DNA of 64,000 nt, taken from assembly GCA_029881795.1 (NCBI GenBank), contig JAOULX010000012.1, forward strand, positions 43,948 through 107,947, in the 5' to 3' direction. A program made the translations under genes and the position numbers. Below, in pieces: positions 8,692 to 19,016 of the stretch (position 1 is the first letter of the stretch; each line of letters begins with the position of its first letter). The stretch comes from Gammaproteobacteria bacterium (GTDB lineage: Bacteria > Pseudomonadota > Gammaproteobacteria > SZUA-229). A model generated the notes under the pieces. The model was not told the DNA's origin. It did not search any database and saw only the letters and a list, made by a program, of their open reading frames with translations.

Positions 8692-11052
8692 TCAATCATC
8701 GCGGCGCTTAATCTCACTATGTCCAGCAACCTGACCTGTTTTAATATGAACATCTCTTTGTGGAAACGGAATTTCAATATGATGCTCTCTGAATGCAGCA
8801 TCAATCGCAAAATTAATATCACTTAGCGCCTGAAACTTTCGATCAATATTATAAATAAACACGCGTAGCTCAAATAATAAAGCGCTGTCACCAAAGGCCA
8901 TAAATAACACCACCGGCTCAGGTGAATCAGCATCTCTTACGACATACGGATTATTCCTGGCAATTTCCAGCAATAGTTTATTCACCAATGCAGTATCACT
9001 GCCATACGCCACACCAATTGGTATACGGATTCGCCCCCTGACATTCTTCAACATCCAGTTGGTGACCTGTCCTGATATCAGCTCAGAGTTAGGGACAATC
9101 ACATCAGCCCTATCAAAGGTTTCGATTTGTGTTGAACGGATACTGATTTGTTTTACAAAACCCTCTGTCTGACCAACGATAATCCAGTCGCCTTTTTTTA
9201 TCGGCCGTTCAAATAACAGAATCAATCCAGACACAAAATTATTCACTATATTTTGTAAGCCAAAACCAATGCCGACGGAAAGCGCACCGGCAATAATAGC
9301 AAGATTACCGAACTCAACCCCTGCTATCGATAAAGAAATAATAAGTGCCAGCGCAACACCAATATAGCCACTGATGGTTGCCGTGGCTTCACGCGCTCCT
9401 CTTTCGATACCGGTTCTGGATAACCAGCTGTGTTCTAGTCTCGTGCGTACCCAGCTGCTGAATGCCAGCAGTAAAGTCAAAGCCACAATTGCAAGCAGAA
9501 TTCGTGCCGGGATAATCTGCAGTGAACCAACAGTGAAGCCTTCCAGAACGATCAGTTTTATTTGTTCAAAGCCCGCTTCAGAAAGCCCCCACAATCGCAA
9601 CAAAGCAACCAGTAACAATGACCAAAGCGCTGTCATCACAAGCAGCTTTGTCCATAATATCTCCGGTAATTTCTTACGCGATTTTACGCCCAGTGATTCC
9701 CTGACTTTTCTTTGCCATTTGCTGCCGCCTTTTTCCAGGCCTTCGAATAATTCGCTGGTTAAGCGTAAAACAAGTAGCATAAACCCTGTTGATAACAGAC
9801 TACCGGAAATCGCCAGTACAATATAATTGATAAGATTTCTATAACCCAGTAATTCCAAAATCAGCACAGAAAGCAGCACGAAAGTTAGACCAAACCGGGT
9901 CATAATCATGTTTTCAAAACGAGGAATCTGACCCAGTATCCATATTGCCCAGATAATATTCAGAACAAACACTATCGCGAAAATCTCACGCGATAACAGA
10001 TAGACCGTTTCCGGCAGACTCAGAACAGACAAGGTAGCAAATAGCATATAGCCGATAAACAACAGCAATAAAAATACTTTTAAGCGGCGCGATAAAGCCA
10101 GAGAAGCCGCTTCAGGAATAACATGAAAAGGTTCAGCAGGCTGTCTTGGTGCCAGAAAAATCTCAACCGCAGCCACCAGACCCAAATAAATCGGCAGGCC
10201 GAAAAACACCACGCTGATAAATGGCAGCGGCGAGACCTTTGCTGTGACAATATAAAAGAATGCCGCAGCAGAAAAACTAAACAGAAAATGCGGCATATAG
10301 TGCGCCAGCACAGACAACAAAGAACAGGTAATATGTTTTAATAAGCTATCAGGCGTATTTTTCCTCTTAATTCGTCTTATCAGTTTACGCCGCAGTGAAC
10401 GCCCAATAAACACCGCCACAGACAGCAACACAGTCAAACCTGCAATCAGTGGTATCGTCATTAATTCAATACCACTGTTACTGGTTAAAAATGAGCTGAC
10501 AGATTTAAAAAACACGCCCGGCTTATTCAAATTCTCCTGTAACAGAGTTTTTATATCCGCACCTTGAGCCAGCAATCTGGCAGCCAGTAATTCCTGCTGA
10601 GTCGCAGACAGGCGCTGCATAATTTCATCGCTTCGTAATATAAATACACGACAACTGGCCAGATACTTTTCTGTCGATGCAATATCATTATTTAATTCGC
10701 TGCGTTTTTTCTTTACCTCAGAGGTCTCATTTTTTGTTTTTTCACCGAGCGTCGACAGATCCGATTTCAACTGCTCTAATCGCTTGCTTTGCGTTTCTAC
10801 ACAATCCGTGGATTCTGATTTAAGCGGAGAGACAGATTTAATCGCATCGGGTAAATTTTCCTCATTTAAACGGTTACGATTCAGGTTATATTCTATTTTG
10901 TCCAGTATCTTTGAATACTCCCTAGAGTTGTCAATACTGGAGCCGGATTCCGCAAGAGCAGTTAACGCAAAAGCTGCAGATAGCAGCGACATCACTATTG
11001 CAATTGCTGTTTTGCTAAATATTCGAGACTGACGTGAGTCTGAAAGCGACAT
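8692..11052 (-). CDS. Large MscS-family mechanosensitive channel
   Basis: 786 residues. A signal peptide (AIVMSLLSAAFALTALA) precedes a periplasmic coiled-coil-rich segment (about 40-165, with EQLKSDLSTLGEKTKNETSE-like heptads). About nine to ten transmembrane helices follow, and the C-terminal third is the MscS core: the pore helix region GNLAIIAGALSVGIGFGLQNIVNNFVSG-like, then the beta domain (GDWIIVGQTEGFVKQISIRST) and the cytoplasmic domain. Length and layout resemble the multi-helix MscS relatives (MscK/YbdG/YjeP groups) rather than the 286-residue MscS. Its role is release of small solutes under membrane tension during hypo-osmotic shock. AGGG lies about 8 nt before the ATG. Confidence 0.9.
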   Translation of the reverse strand: MSLSDSRQSRIFSKTAIAIVMSLLSAAFALTALAESGSSIDNSREYSKILDKIEYNLNRNRLNEENLPDAIKSVSPLKSESTDCVETQSKRLEQLKSDLSTLGEKTKNETSEVKKKRSELNNDIASTEKYLASCRVFILRSDEIMQRLSATQQELLAARLLAQGADIKTLLQENLNKPGVFFKSVSSFLTSNSGIELMTIPLIAGLTVLLSVAVFIGRSLRRKLIRRIKRKNTPDSLLKHITCSLLSVLAHYMPHFLFSFSAAAFFYIVTAKVSPLPFISVVFFGLPIYLGLVAAVEIFLAPRQPAEPFHVIPEAASLALSRRLKVFLLLLFIGYMLFATLSVLSLPETVYLLSREIFAIVFVLNIIWAIWILGQIPRFENMIMTRFGLTFVLLSVLILELLGYRNLINYIVLAISGSLLSTGFMLLVLRLTSELFEGLEKGGSKWQRKVRESLGVKSRKKLPEILWTKLLVMTALWSLLLVALLRLWGLSEAGFEQIKLIVLEGFTVGSLQIIPARILLAIVALTLLLAFSSWVRTRLEHSWLSRTGIERGAREATATISGYIGVALALIISLSIAGVEFGNLAIIAGALSVGIGFGLQNIVNNFVSGLILLFERPIKKGDWIIVGQTEGFVKQISIRSTQIETFDRADVIVPNSELISGQVTNWMLKNVRGRIRIPIGVAYGSDTALVNKLLLEIARNNPYVVRDADSPEPVVLFMAFGDSALLFELRVFIYNIDRKFQALSDINFAIDAAFREHHIEIPFPQRDVHIKTGQVAGHSEIKRRDD

Positions 11053-11450
11053 GAAATATACCCTAAAGATGATTGTTAACAGTAATATAAACGATGGCTA
11101 TCACCGAAACATACGCATTCACCAGCAGTTCGTCAATCATTTATCACAGCAGCACTGATAGAGAACAAATCAGCTCTGCTAAATAGAAGAAACCTGCGAG
11201 GTGACTGCTGCCGTTATCGCGTATTTCATGATTAATACAGCCGGTTAGTTTATATATGGTCGTGACAGCTTTGTCGGCTGAAATAAGCAAACACAGCGAT
11301 TCAGTCTATGACAGTTTAACAGCTAAAAGAGCAGCTCTTGCTCTCTACAATCACACTATAGAGACGGCGCTATTAAGTCAGCAGCTGCCTTTGAATACCG
11401 ATTATGAAGGTACCGGCAGGGATGCGTTCTATGCGCAGTGGCTTTCAGCT
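11053..11450. other. Intergenic region upstream of the MscS gene
   Basis: 398 bp separating the start of the leftward MscS gene from the end of the leftward outer-membrane-like gene. The right part carries an 86-codon plus-strand frame beginning at 11256 that overlaps the neighbouring gene; I do not accept it as a gene. No terminator with a T-run, repeat or RNA motif is evident. Confidence 0.4.
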
Positions 11451-12377
11451 TCAAAAATCACTGGTATAAACAACATACACTTCGTACATACTTTCAGTAT
11501 TCGTTACCACACCTGAAGAAAAGAAGGATGACAGAGAAATTCGTCCTTTGCTCAACTTAAACTCAATATCAAAGCCCATAAACGTTTCAAACGGTATAAC
11601 ATTTAAAAACAGATCACCATCAGGGCAACCATCAAAACAGTCCGCTCCGTACAACTCATCCTGCCACTCGTTCACAGTCCAGTTACTAAAATCCAGACTG
11701 ATGAACGCCGACGCCCCAGCAAACGGAATAAATTTAACCGAGTCGCCTAACGAAAAAACCGGCTGAATCGTTATCATCGGCCGATATAGCATACCAACAG
11801 AATTGCCATCAAAGTCCGAGATATAATTCGCTCCTATCGCCTCAATCCTCGTCCTGCCAGATAACTGGAACGCTGCCCACATTGAGGTAAATGAATAATC
11901 CAGATTAAACGATGAATATTCCGTCAGCCGTTCTGAGCTGGTATTACGAGTACCAAGATAAAAACCACTACGCTGATAGTCTTTTAAAAAAGTCACACCA
12001 TCACGAGTGAATGTAGTATTTGCATCTGTGCCTTCAATCGTTCCGAATATCCAAGCTTTTTCAATCGATTTGTTTTTTCGAAGCTTGCCTTCATGTACAT
12101 AGACCAGTCCGTTTGACGAAAACTTATTTTCACCAATATCCCAGACTGCATCTTCATTAGTACCCAGTGTAAACTCCGGTGTCACTTCTGCCGGCAAGCG
12201 GACATTGAACAGCAAATAACCAAAGCCGGTATAATTTACGTCCTGATCACTGGTGTAAACATTAACAGGCGGCGTTGCCGGAACAATCCCACTACTGCTT
12301 GCAGAGTCTTTCGCAGACACTTGCAAAGCGGGCATAAACGCCATTAAAAACAAATAAAAAACTATTCTCATATTCAT
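11451..12377 (-). CDS. Exported protein of unknown function, probably outer-membrane beta-barrel
   Basis: 308 residues with a signal peptide (IVFYLFLMAFMPALQVSA). I do not recognise a family. After residue 45 the sequence alternates hydrophobic and polar residues with many aromatic ends (YTGFGYLLFNVRLPAE, FYLGTRNTSSERL, SFNLDYSFTSMWAAFQL) and ends in a Phe (VVYTSDF), the pattern of an outer-membrane beta-barrel with a terminal aromatic. A short Cys pair (ADCFDGCPDGD, near residue 247) sits in a presumed loop. AAGGGAG 7 nt before the ATG supports the start. It follows the subtilisin-like protease gene on the same strand after 176 bp. Confidence 0.6.
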   Translation of the reverse strand: MNMRIVFYLFLMAFMPALQVSAKDSASSSGIVPATPPVNVYTSDQDVNYTGFGYLLFNVRLPAEVTPEFTLGTNEDAVWDIGENKFSSNGLVYVHEGKLRKNKSIEKAWIFGTIEGTDANTTFTRDGVTFLKDYQRSGFYLGTRNTSSERLTEYSSFNLDYSFTSMWAAFQLSGRTRIEAIGANYISDFDGNSVGMLYRPMITIQPVFSLGDSVKFIPFAGASAFISLDFSNWTVNEWQDELYGADCFDGCPDGDLFLNVIPFETFMGFDIEFKLSKGRISLSSFFSSGVVTNTESMYEVYVVYTSDF

Positions 12378-12553
12378 AATACAACTCCCTTGCGTGGTCT
12401 AATCCAGATCGAAAAAATCAGCTAACTTTTAATTAAATATGTTTTTATAATTTATCTGCAATAGATTTAACTTAAGCTTTCAGATCTGGCATAAGAACAC
12501 CATATCGCCTGCTAACCGACAGAAAACCAGACTTCACTCAGTCACTGATACCG

Positions 12554-14542
12554 TTAATTACGTACCGTGGCATTGTAATAAACGGTTTGTGCAGAGCCGC
12601 CCACTGAATAACCACTTATTCTCAGCTTCCATATTCCAGCAGCCACGCCACCACTGGCGCGTACCCGTTCAAACACACTGGAAATACTGAGCGAGCTGTC
12701 GTTGACAACACCCACCGGGGAAACGATTCTTAAATCAATATCATTGTGTTTTTCAGATAACTGCCACCACTTCTTGTTCTTTTCAGGCCACCAGATTGCA
12801 GCATCCAGATTATTGGCTGTAGCCCGGCTCACATTAATGGGTATCTCTATTGCCTCACCGTCTTCCACTGCCACCTTGCCCCACCATGAATAACCGTTAA
12901 CCGGCATACGCACAGGTCCAGCTCCGCTGGTATTATTAAAAGGAAAGCTGATCTGACCCGAAACAATCAGTCGTGCATAGACATGACCGGGATCCGTCTG
13001 GCCGACTTTTCGCATCCAGTTTCTTGCCAGTGCAGCGATAGCACCGGCATAAGGCACCGCTCCTGAGGTGCCGCCAAAATTTCGATTCGCAGTATCCGAT
13101 AATGGTGTACAAGGTGAACCAAATCCACAACCGGTTGATGCCGTTTCACTATTATTCGGTGTCTGAATATCTGGCTTTATACGGTTATCATTTGCAGGAC
13201 CACGACTTTGATTAGCGTACTGATTTGCCGTTTGGGTATCAAAAGCTCCTACCCCGATAACCCGATGAGCAATCGCTGGAACACTGACAGTTCCTGCCCC
13301 AGGCCCCTTATTGCCATTCGCTGCAATCACAGCAGAGCCGGTATCAAAAGCGGCATCGGCAGCTTTTGAGATACTTGAGTACTCATCACCACTGCCCTGC
13401 ATTTCAGCGACAATGATCTTATCAAACCACAGCACAGCCTGTTCAAAAGCACGCAGGGTTGCTGCGGTATTCAGACCACCATTACAGTTGCCAGTTGCAT
13501 CGGTACTATCTGGGTAGACTTTCCATGAATCAACCATAATACCGCTCACGCCGCGCTGTGCATTAGCCTGATTATTATTTCCTGAGATGATTGCAGCCGC
13601 TGAGGTACCGTGATTCCAGCAGCTATCGTCGGCGTTACCGCCACTACAATTACTATTGCCTGAGGTACAGTCACGCCATAAAGCAATCCGCTCAGGCTTG
13701 CTTAATAATTCATGCGTGCGATGCACTCCAGAATCAAGCAAACCAATCCAGCCAGCTGTAAGGTCCTGATTAAAATAAGCATCTGACTGCAGAAGCGCCC
13801 GCGCATCATCCACGTCATCATTTGCATTGGCATTGGCCGGCGGATAATCGCTGCTTTGTACGGGCTCGATATAACTGATGCGTTTATTCGATAAGATCCG
13901 CTCGATTGATGCAATCGGTAATGAAATTCTCACAGCAGGTACCAGCCAGAACTCCTCAATGATCTTCGCTTTAAGCGTAGCCAGCTGCTGATGCAACTTC
14001 TCATTGTATTGTCTGCGCTTGTCTTTCAGCTCCCGTATAATTTCATTAGAGCGGTTAAGCGCGGTCAGGTTGCGTATATCGTTGCGAGATTTACTGATAT
14101 CCGGTTCGGGAAAGCGGGGTATCGTCAGATATTCTTCGACACTGAGTATTACTTCAACCATCTCATCCGGTTTTTTAGCACCCATCCAGTTATTGATAAG
14201 CGGGTGTAATCGCGATGCGGCAAGCGGCTTTATATCACTATCATTTTGTTTGAAGATTTGTTTTTCTTTGAAGCGTTTCGGCGGACTGTTTAACTGAATT
14301 TTCAGCGGCTTTCCCTTAGCCCATTCCTCATAAAACACCTTGTCGAATTCATCCTCGACTTCACTTAAAACAGCTGATTCGAAATCGGGTAATTTCGCAT
14401 CCATTTTAACTGCAGTGTTGGCATTTCGCTCACAGCAAACAAGGAAAAGCACAAAAACAGAGCCAGTCAGAAGTTTTAACACTGCAGACTGCTGAGACGA
14501 CATTAAAGACTTAATGCCAGAAATAAAATATTGAAATACCAA
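12554..14542 (-). CDS. Subtilisin-like serine protease (peptidase S8), exported
   Basis: 662 residues starting at a TTG preceded by a perfect GGAGGA at 7 nt spacing; the next ATG, 13 codons in, has no such site. A hydrophobic export segment (LLTGSVFVLFLVCC) ends in two cysteines, so it may be a lipoprotein with an imperfect lipobox. The catalytic triad of family S8 is complete: Asp270 (GLLDSG), His311 (WNHGTSAA) and Ser493 (GGTSGAVPYAG), with oxyanion Asn409. A long charged segment (about 40-235) precedes the protease and may act as a propeptide or anchor spacer. The C-terminal 120 residues look like a beta-rich P-domain-type module. Substrate unknown. Confidence 0.9.
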   Translation of the reverse strand: MVFQYFISGIKSLMSSQQSAVLKLLTGSVFVLFLVCCERNANTAVKMDAKLPDFESAVLSEVEDEFDKVFYEEWAKGKPLKIQLNSPPKRFKEKQIFKQNDSDIKPLAASRLHPLINNWMGAKKPDEMVEVILSVEEYLTIPRFPEPDISKSRNDIRNLTALNRSNEIIRELKDKRRQYNEKLHQQLATLKAKIIEEFWLVPAVRISLPIASIERILSNKRISYIEPVQSSDYPPANANANDDVDDARALLQSDAYFNQDLTAGWIGLLDSGVHRTHELLSKPERIALWRDCTSGNSNCSGGNADDSCWNHGTSAAAIISGNNNQANAQRGVSGIMVDSWKVYPDSTDATGNCNGGLNTAATLRAFEQAVLWFDKIIVAEMQGSGDEYSSISKAADAAFDTGSAVIAANGNKGPGAGTVSVPAIAHRVIGVGAFDTQTANQYANQSRGPANDNRIKPDIQTPNNSETASTGCGFGSPCTPLSDTANRNFGGTSGAVPYAGAIAALARNWMRKVGQTDPGHVYARLIVSGQISFPFNNTSGAGPVRMPVNGYSWWGKVAVEDGEAIEIPINVSRATANNLDAAIWWPEKNKKWWQLSEKHNDIDLRIVSPVGVVNDSSLSISSVFERVRASGGVAAGIWKLRISGYSVGGSAQTVYYNATVRN

Positions 14543-14712
14543 AACTTAATCCTCCAATGATTAAAGTTATTTGTATACGGGCGCAGTCTGAACACATCCT
14601 TTGTGCCACTGTATTCTTAATTTCGACTGCTTTTTATTATTTGCAGATCAATCGCTCCACAGGCCTATTTTATAACAGATAGATCTCGCAGACAAAGCAT
14701 CAGACCGTTAAT

Positions 14713-14925
14713 TTATTTTATATCAAGATCTGCCTGCGATAACTGTTCTGCCTTGCCCAGCTTAATAGCTTTCTGTAAAAAAAGTTTTTTAAAATATACC
14801 GTCTGCTGACTGGTGATATTAAAAGCCTGCCATTGATCACCCGCGTCAGCGATAATTTCTATAGCCATTCCGGATATCATAAAGAGTTTCCCGGTCATCT
14901 GATCTGTACTGTTATTGACTGCCAT
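14713..14925 (-). CDS. Small protein of unknown function
   Basis: 70 residues, MAVNNSTDQMTGKL at the start and LSQADLDIK at the end. No signal peptide or long membrane helix. The composition (amphipathic, AIEIIADAGDQWQAFNI) looks like a real small cytoplasmic protein. It begins 24 bp after the stop of the tartrate dehydrogenase gene on the same strand and is probably co-transcribed with it. No family recognised. Confidence 0.55.
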   Translation of the reverse strand: MAVNNSTDQMTGKLFMISGMAIEIIADAGDQWQAFNITSQQTVYFKKLFLQKAIKLGKAEQLSQADLDIK

Positions 14926-14949
14926 ATTATTATTTCAATAATGCCAGCA

Positions 14950-16014
14950 TCAGCGATTGCTAATGGCATCTGCAATCGCCCTACCCACATCCTGAGTCGA
15001 TGCATTGCCATTTATATCCGGTGTGCGGGGACCCGTTTCTAACACGGTTTCAATAGCCTGCATGATCGCTGTTGCCGCTTCTGTTTCGCCCAAATGATCC
15101 AGCATCATTGACGCCGACCAGATCTGACCAATCGGGTTGGCAATATTTTTACCATAAATATCAGGTGCAGAACCGTGTACCGGCTCAAACATCGATGGGA
15201 ACTGTCTTTCAGGATTAATGTTGGCTGACGGCGCAATCGCAATCGTCCCGGTTGTTGCCGGTCCCAGATCTGACAAGATATCGCCAAACAGATTAGAGCC
15301 CACCACCACATCAAACCAGTCCGGGTGCTGCACAAAATGCGCGGTCAGAATATCAATATGATACTGATCGGTTTTAATCTCAGGATATTGCTTTGCCATC
15401 TCAGCGACACGCTCATCCCAGAATGGCATGCTGTACATGATGCCATTCGATTTGGTAGCCGATGTCAGATGCTTTTTTTCTCGGCTCTGCGCCAGTTCAT
15501 AGGCGTAGCGCAAAATACGGTCAACCCCCTTGCGGGTGAAGGTACTTTGCTGCATTACCACCTCATCAGCAGTACCGGCAAACAATCGTCCGCCAATTTC
15601 TGAATATTCGCCTTCATTATTTTCTCTGACCACGTAATAATCAATATCACCGACTTCACGACCTGCCAGTGGCGAGTCGATACCCGGCATCAGCCGTACC
15701 GGCCGCAAATTAACGTATTGCTGGAATTCACGGCGGATAGGGATTAATAAACCCCATAGCGAAACATGATCCGCCACGCCTGGAAAACCGACAGCCCCAA
15801 GAAACACCGCATCGTGATGTCTTATTTGATCAAGTCCGTCCTGCGGCATCATACGCCCGTGTTTTGTGTAATATTCGCAACTCCAGTCAAACTCATCGTA
15901 TTCAAAACTGATTCCAAAGCGGCTGCCAAGCGCTTCCAGTACACGGATACCTTCCGGCAAAACTTCCTTACCAATTCCATCACCGGGAATACAGGCCAAA
16001 CGATAACTCGACAT
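14950..16014 (-). CDS. ttuC: Tartrate dehydrogenase/decarboxylase (isopropylmalate dehydrogenase family)
   Basis: 354 residues. The beta-decarboxylating dehydrogenase family is clear: start LACIPGDGIGKEVLPEG, substrate arginines in LWGLLIPIRREFQQYVNLRPVR, the YYVVRENNEGEYSEIGG loop, active-site Lys in TSATKSNGI, metal-binding aspartates in NLFGDILSDL, and cofactor loop EPVHGSAPDIYGKNIANP. The YVNLRP and ENNEGEYS forms, with the long insert after them, are those of tartrate/D-malate dehydrogenases rather than LeuB. The enzyme uses NAD and Mn2+ to oxidise tartrate, D-malate or related 2-hydroxyacids. No leucine biosynthesis genes are nearby. The EamA exporter gene is divergent. Confidence 0.85.
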   Translation of the reverse strand: MSSYRLACIPGDGIGKEVLPEGIRVLEALGSRFGISFEYDEFDWSCEYYTKHGRMMPQDGLDQIRHHDAVFLGAVGFPGVADHVSLWGLLIPIRREFQQYVNLRPVRLMPGIDSPLAGREVGDIDYYVVRENNEGEYSEIGGRLFAGTADEVVMQQSTFTRKGVDRILRYAYELAQSREKKHLTSATKSNGIMYSMPFWDERVAEMAKQYPEIKTDQYHIDILTAHFVQHPDWFDVVVGSNLFGDILSDLGPATTGTIAIAPSANINPERQFPSMFEPVHGSAPDIYGKNIANPIGQIWSASMMLDHLGETEAATAIMQAIETVLETGPRTPDINGNASTQDVGRAIADAISNR

Positions 16015-16207
16015 AGAACAATCTCAATCAATTAATTAGGCACATATTCTGACCGCTTCGCGCTGCCAACTCAAGACAAGCATCGATAAATCACCCGTCT
16101 GTTGAGACATACAGCGGATGTCTATCAAAAATCAGCACGCAAGATGTGTTTATAAAAAGTAATCCGATATAAAATCCTCATCATGGTCTTATATAAAGAG
16201 TAGCGCT

Positions 16208-17098
16208 GTGTCCTGGTACAAAAACCCTTATCTACTGTTAAGCCTGACCGCCCTTTTCTGGTCAGGCAATTTTGTCCTCTCACGCGCCATTCATGCAGAG
16301 ATAGCTCCGTTTACACTATCATTCTGGCGCTGGCTGATTGCGTTGTTACTGTTAACACCATTCGTCATCAAACCACTAAAACAGCAGTGGCCTCTGATCA
16401 GGCTGCAGTTATGGCGTGTAATCGGTCTGGCTATAACTGGTATCAGTGGTTTTAACAGCCTCGTTTATCTTGGCACGCAACACACCAGCGCAACCAATGC
16501 GCTGTTAATCAATGCCTTTATTCCGGTTTTAACGGTACTTCTCAGTGGATTTTTTTTAAAACTGCAGCTGTCACGCATTCAACTCGGCGGCATTGCTGTC
16601 TCGGTTTCAGGTGTGCTGATGATATTAAGCCGCGGCGACTGGCTTCTGTTTACTGAGCTGAGTTTTAACCGTGGCGACTTATACATCTTTGTTGCCGCCA
16701 TCTGCTGGGCTGTTTATACCCTTTTGATGAAAGATCTCGACGCCCGAATTAACCGCATTGTCTTTCTGGCAGTCATTATCTTTATCGGCATCGCAGGTAT
16801 CCTGCCTTTTTATCTGTGGGAATGGCTGCAATCACCGCCGCTGGTACTCAGTCGGCCGGTGATAGCCAGCTTTATCTACGTTGGTATATTTCCGTCTATC
16901 TTAGCGGTGTGGTTTTATAACTATGGCGTGGCGAAAATTGGCCCCGCCCGAGCCAGCTTATTCATCCACCTGATGCCGGTTTTTGGCACTCTGCTATCCA
17001 GCCTATTTTTGCAAGAAAGTTTTCATCTTTACCATCTGGCAGGCATCAGTGCGATATTCAGCGGGCTTTATTTATCAGGCCGCAAAACAAAAGAATAA
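16208..17098 (+). CDS. EamA/DMT-family membrane transporter
   Basis: 296 residues with about ten hydrophobic helices in two EamA repeats (residues about 5-140 and 152-290). Signature segments are LFWSGNFVLSRAIHAEIAP in the first repeat and VGIFPSILAVWFYNYGVAKIGPARAS in the second. The start is a GTG at 16208 (MSWYKNPYLLL). Drug/metabolite transporter members export amino acids, metabolites or drugs, and this one's substrate cannot be told. It is transcribed away from tartrate dehydrogenase and converges on the nitrate operon. Confidence 0.88.
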   Translation: MSWYKNPYLLLSLTALFWSGNFVLSRAIHAEIAPFTLSFWRWLIALLLLTPFVIKPLKQQWPLIRLQLWRVIGLAITGISGFNSLVYLGTQHTSATNALLINAFIPVLTVLLSGFFLKLQLSRIQLGGIAVSVSGVLMILSRGDWLLFTELSFNRGDLYIFVAAICWAVYTLLMKDLDARINRIVFLAVIIFIGIAGILPFYLWEWLQSPPLVLSRPVIASFIYVGIFPSILAVWFYNYGVAKIGPARASLFIHLMPVFGTLLSSLFLQESFHLYHLAGISAIFSGLYLSGRKTKE

Positions 17099-17133
17099 GA
17101 TAACTTTATTTTGCTCTGTAGTCGTACCAGTCA

Positions 17134-18999
17134 CTAATCAGGTAAAACGCCTACCTGCTGCATCTTTGCCAGTCCGGTTTCTCTGGCATGTTGCTGAAAA
17201 CCTTTGTTACGCCAGAAAAAAGCCCCCGGCATACTGGTTGGGACGACCAGCACATAAAACAAAGCACGACCTATCAGTGCACTGATGAAAATTGATGCCA
17301 TCAGTAATAAAGCTGTCAGCACGGCATAGTTTTCAGTCAGCCCGGCAAACACAATAATACTCAAGCCAACAGTATTAAGTGCTAACAGCAAGTTCCGTAA
17401 AACATAGGCGTTACCAAAGCGCGTGGTTTGCTCAAAATGAGACAGCGCCCCCTCGCCTTTATTTTTCTTTAAATCACGGGCATGCACAATTAATCCGGCA
17501 GCTTCTAACAGCAAGCCGCACAGAGCCACGATAGCTGCTTGATGAATTAATGCCGGCTCTATTTGCCGGCTTGCCAGACTGCTGACAAGAACAATACTGA
17601 CTGCGCCCAATACCAGCGTCGTCGAGACAAAGCTGCTGGCTGTTTGCCAATGATTCCAGTAGGGTCTTGTCGGAATCAAATACAATTTGATCATATAATA
17701 CAAGCCGATCACAGCACCGCTTATAGCAAGCACTGCTGTCAGCATTGACAGTACGCGCAACACTTTACTGTTGAGCACTTGCTGGATTGCCAGAATATTG
17801 TACTGCTCGAATACAGTAACCAAACCAAACCCGGCAAAGCCTATAAAGAACAGACTGACACCGGCAATTTCCCGACTCAGCGGTGACAGCCGCCAGTTAT
17901 TAAAACCTCGATAGAAACGCTGCGGTTTTCCCAGATGCAGATTCAGTTTGATCATACCCAGCGAAAACAGCGCAAACAAACTGATAAAGATTTCTAAAAA
18001 AGCCTGATTAAAACCGCTACTAATCTTCTCAAGACCGAGCAACGGTGCCAGCATATACAATAAAAATGCACCGATAACGGCCTGTGAACTTAATGTAAAA
18101 ATGATATGCGCATTTTCATGCGACGACAGTAATTTTTTAAGATTCCAGTATTTAGCGCTATCTGCTTTACTGATATCAAGTTCAGCTTGATATTCACCAG
18201 ACGAGCCTGAGCGTTGATATTTCACTGCCACAGAATCTGTTCGTCGCATTTCATTTGGCAAACTTTTTGTCTGCTGGAAACGGATATTGGGATGCGTGAT
18301 ATCAGGTGACGGAAAACCGGGAATTTGTGTTTTTAATTGCTGACGATTTTCCGGTGTGGTTTCAGTCACCCCGAAATCCAGAGCACCGGCCAGACAGGCA
18401 GCAGCACAGGCCGGTTTTAATCCCTGTTCAAGACGATCCACGCACATATTACATTTATGCACATGACCTTTTGTCATATCTAACTGTGGCGCGTTATAAG
18501 GGCAGACCCAGGTGCAATAGCCACAGCCGAAACAGATATCGGGATCCTGCAGCACTGCACCGTACTCGGCAAACTTGGTATAAGCACGGGTCGGACAGCC
18601 TTTTAAACACACCGGGTCATCACAATGATTACAGGCCATTGATATATTTAAACGGCTGTAACTGGGATAACTGCCGCCTTCCAGATAACCGACCGCACGA
18701 TATGCAAGGTGTGCCGGTAAATCATTCTTTTCACTGCAGGCCGATTCACAGGCATGACAGGAAATACAGTTATCAGCATTAAAATAAAAACCGTGTTGTT
18801 TATAACGATCTGCATAATCACTGACACTGCTATCACCGTTAATATGTAAACTTTTTCCTGCCAGCTGATTATTTTCATCAACCAACTGTATCTCTTTACC
18901 GTAACAATTTTTTTCCGGCACTATCGCATCCGCCAAAAATGCGTATGACTGCTCATCATCACGAAGAAAATATTTCTCAGGTTTTATTGTCTCTGACAT
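17134..18999 (-). CDS. Fused DmsB-DmsC-like quinol dehydrogenase subunit of the nitrate reductase
   Basis: 621 residues. The first 210 form a DmsB-like ferredoxin with sixteen cluster cysteines in four groups (C78/81/84/88, C123/126/131/135, C156/159/162/166, C183/186/198/202), enough for four [4Fe-4S] centres. After a linker, residues about 290-600 form a DmsC/NrfD-type membrane anchor with about eight helices. DmsC-type subunits oxidise menaquinol or ubiquinol and pass electrons through the ferredoxin part to a molybdenum subunit. The gene lies 17 bp after nasA and is probably the last gene of the nitrate operon, so it most likely replaces the usual NAD(P)H or ferredoxin/flavodoxin donor. 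No Tat signal is visible, which places the ferredoxin part in the cytoplasm. Confidence 0.88.
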   Translation of the reverse strand: MSETIKPEKYFLRDDEQSYAFLADAIVPEKNCYGKEIQLVDENNQLAGKSLHINGDSSVSDYADRYKQHGFYFNADNCISCHACESACSEKNDLPAHLAYRAVGYLEGGSYPSYSRLNISMACNHCDDPVCLKGCPTRAYTKFAEYGAVLQDPDICFGCGYCTWVCPYNAPQLDMTKGHVHKCNMCVDRLEQGLKPACAAACLAGALDFGVTETTPENRQQLKTQIPGFPSPDITHPNIRFQQTKSLPNEMRRTDSVAVKYQRSGSSGEYQAELDISKADSAKYWNLKKLLSSHENAHIIFTLSSQAVIGAFLLYMLAPLLGLEKISSGFNQAFLEIFISLFALFSLGMIKLNLHLGKPQRFYRGFNNWRLSPLSREIAGVSLFFIGFAGFGLVTVFEQYNILAIQQVLNSKVLRVLSMLTAVLAISGAVIGLYYMIKLYLIPTRPYWNHWQTASSFVSTTLVLGAVSIVLVSSLASRQIEPALIHQAAIVALCGLLLEAAGLIVHARDLKKNKGEGALSHFEQTTRFGNAYVLRNLLLALNTVGLSIIVFAGLTENYAVLTALLLMASIFISALIGRALFYVLVVPTSMPGAFFWRNKGFQQHARETGLAKMQQVGVLPD

Positions 19000-19016
19000 C
19001 TCTGCGGTTCTCTTAA

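Noticed and set aside
11256..11516. 86-codon plus-strand frame upstream of and overlapping the exported-protein gene
   Set aside because: No ribosome site, and its 3' part is antisense to a better-supported gene. The composition is protein-like, so it could be a remnant, but I could not assign it to anything.
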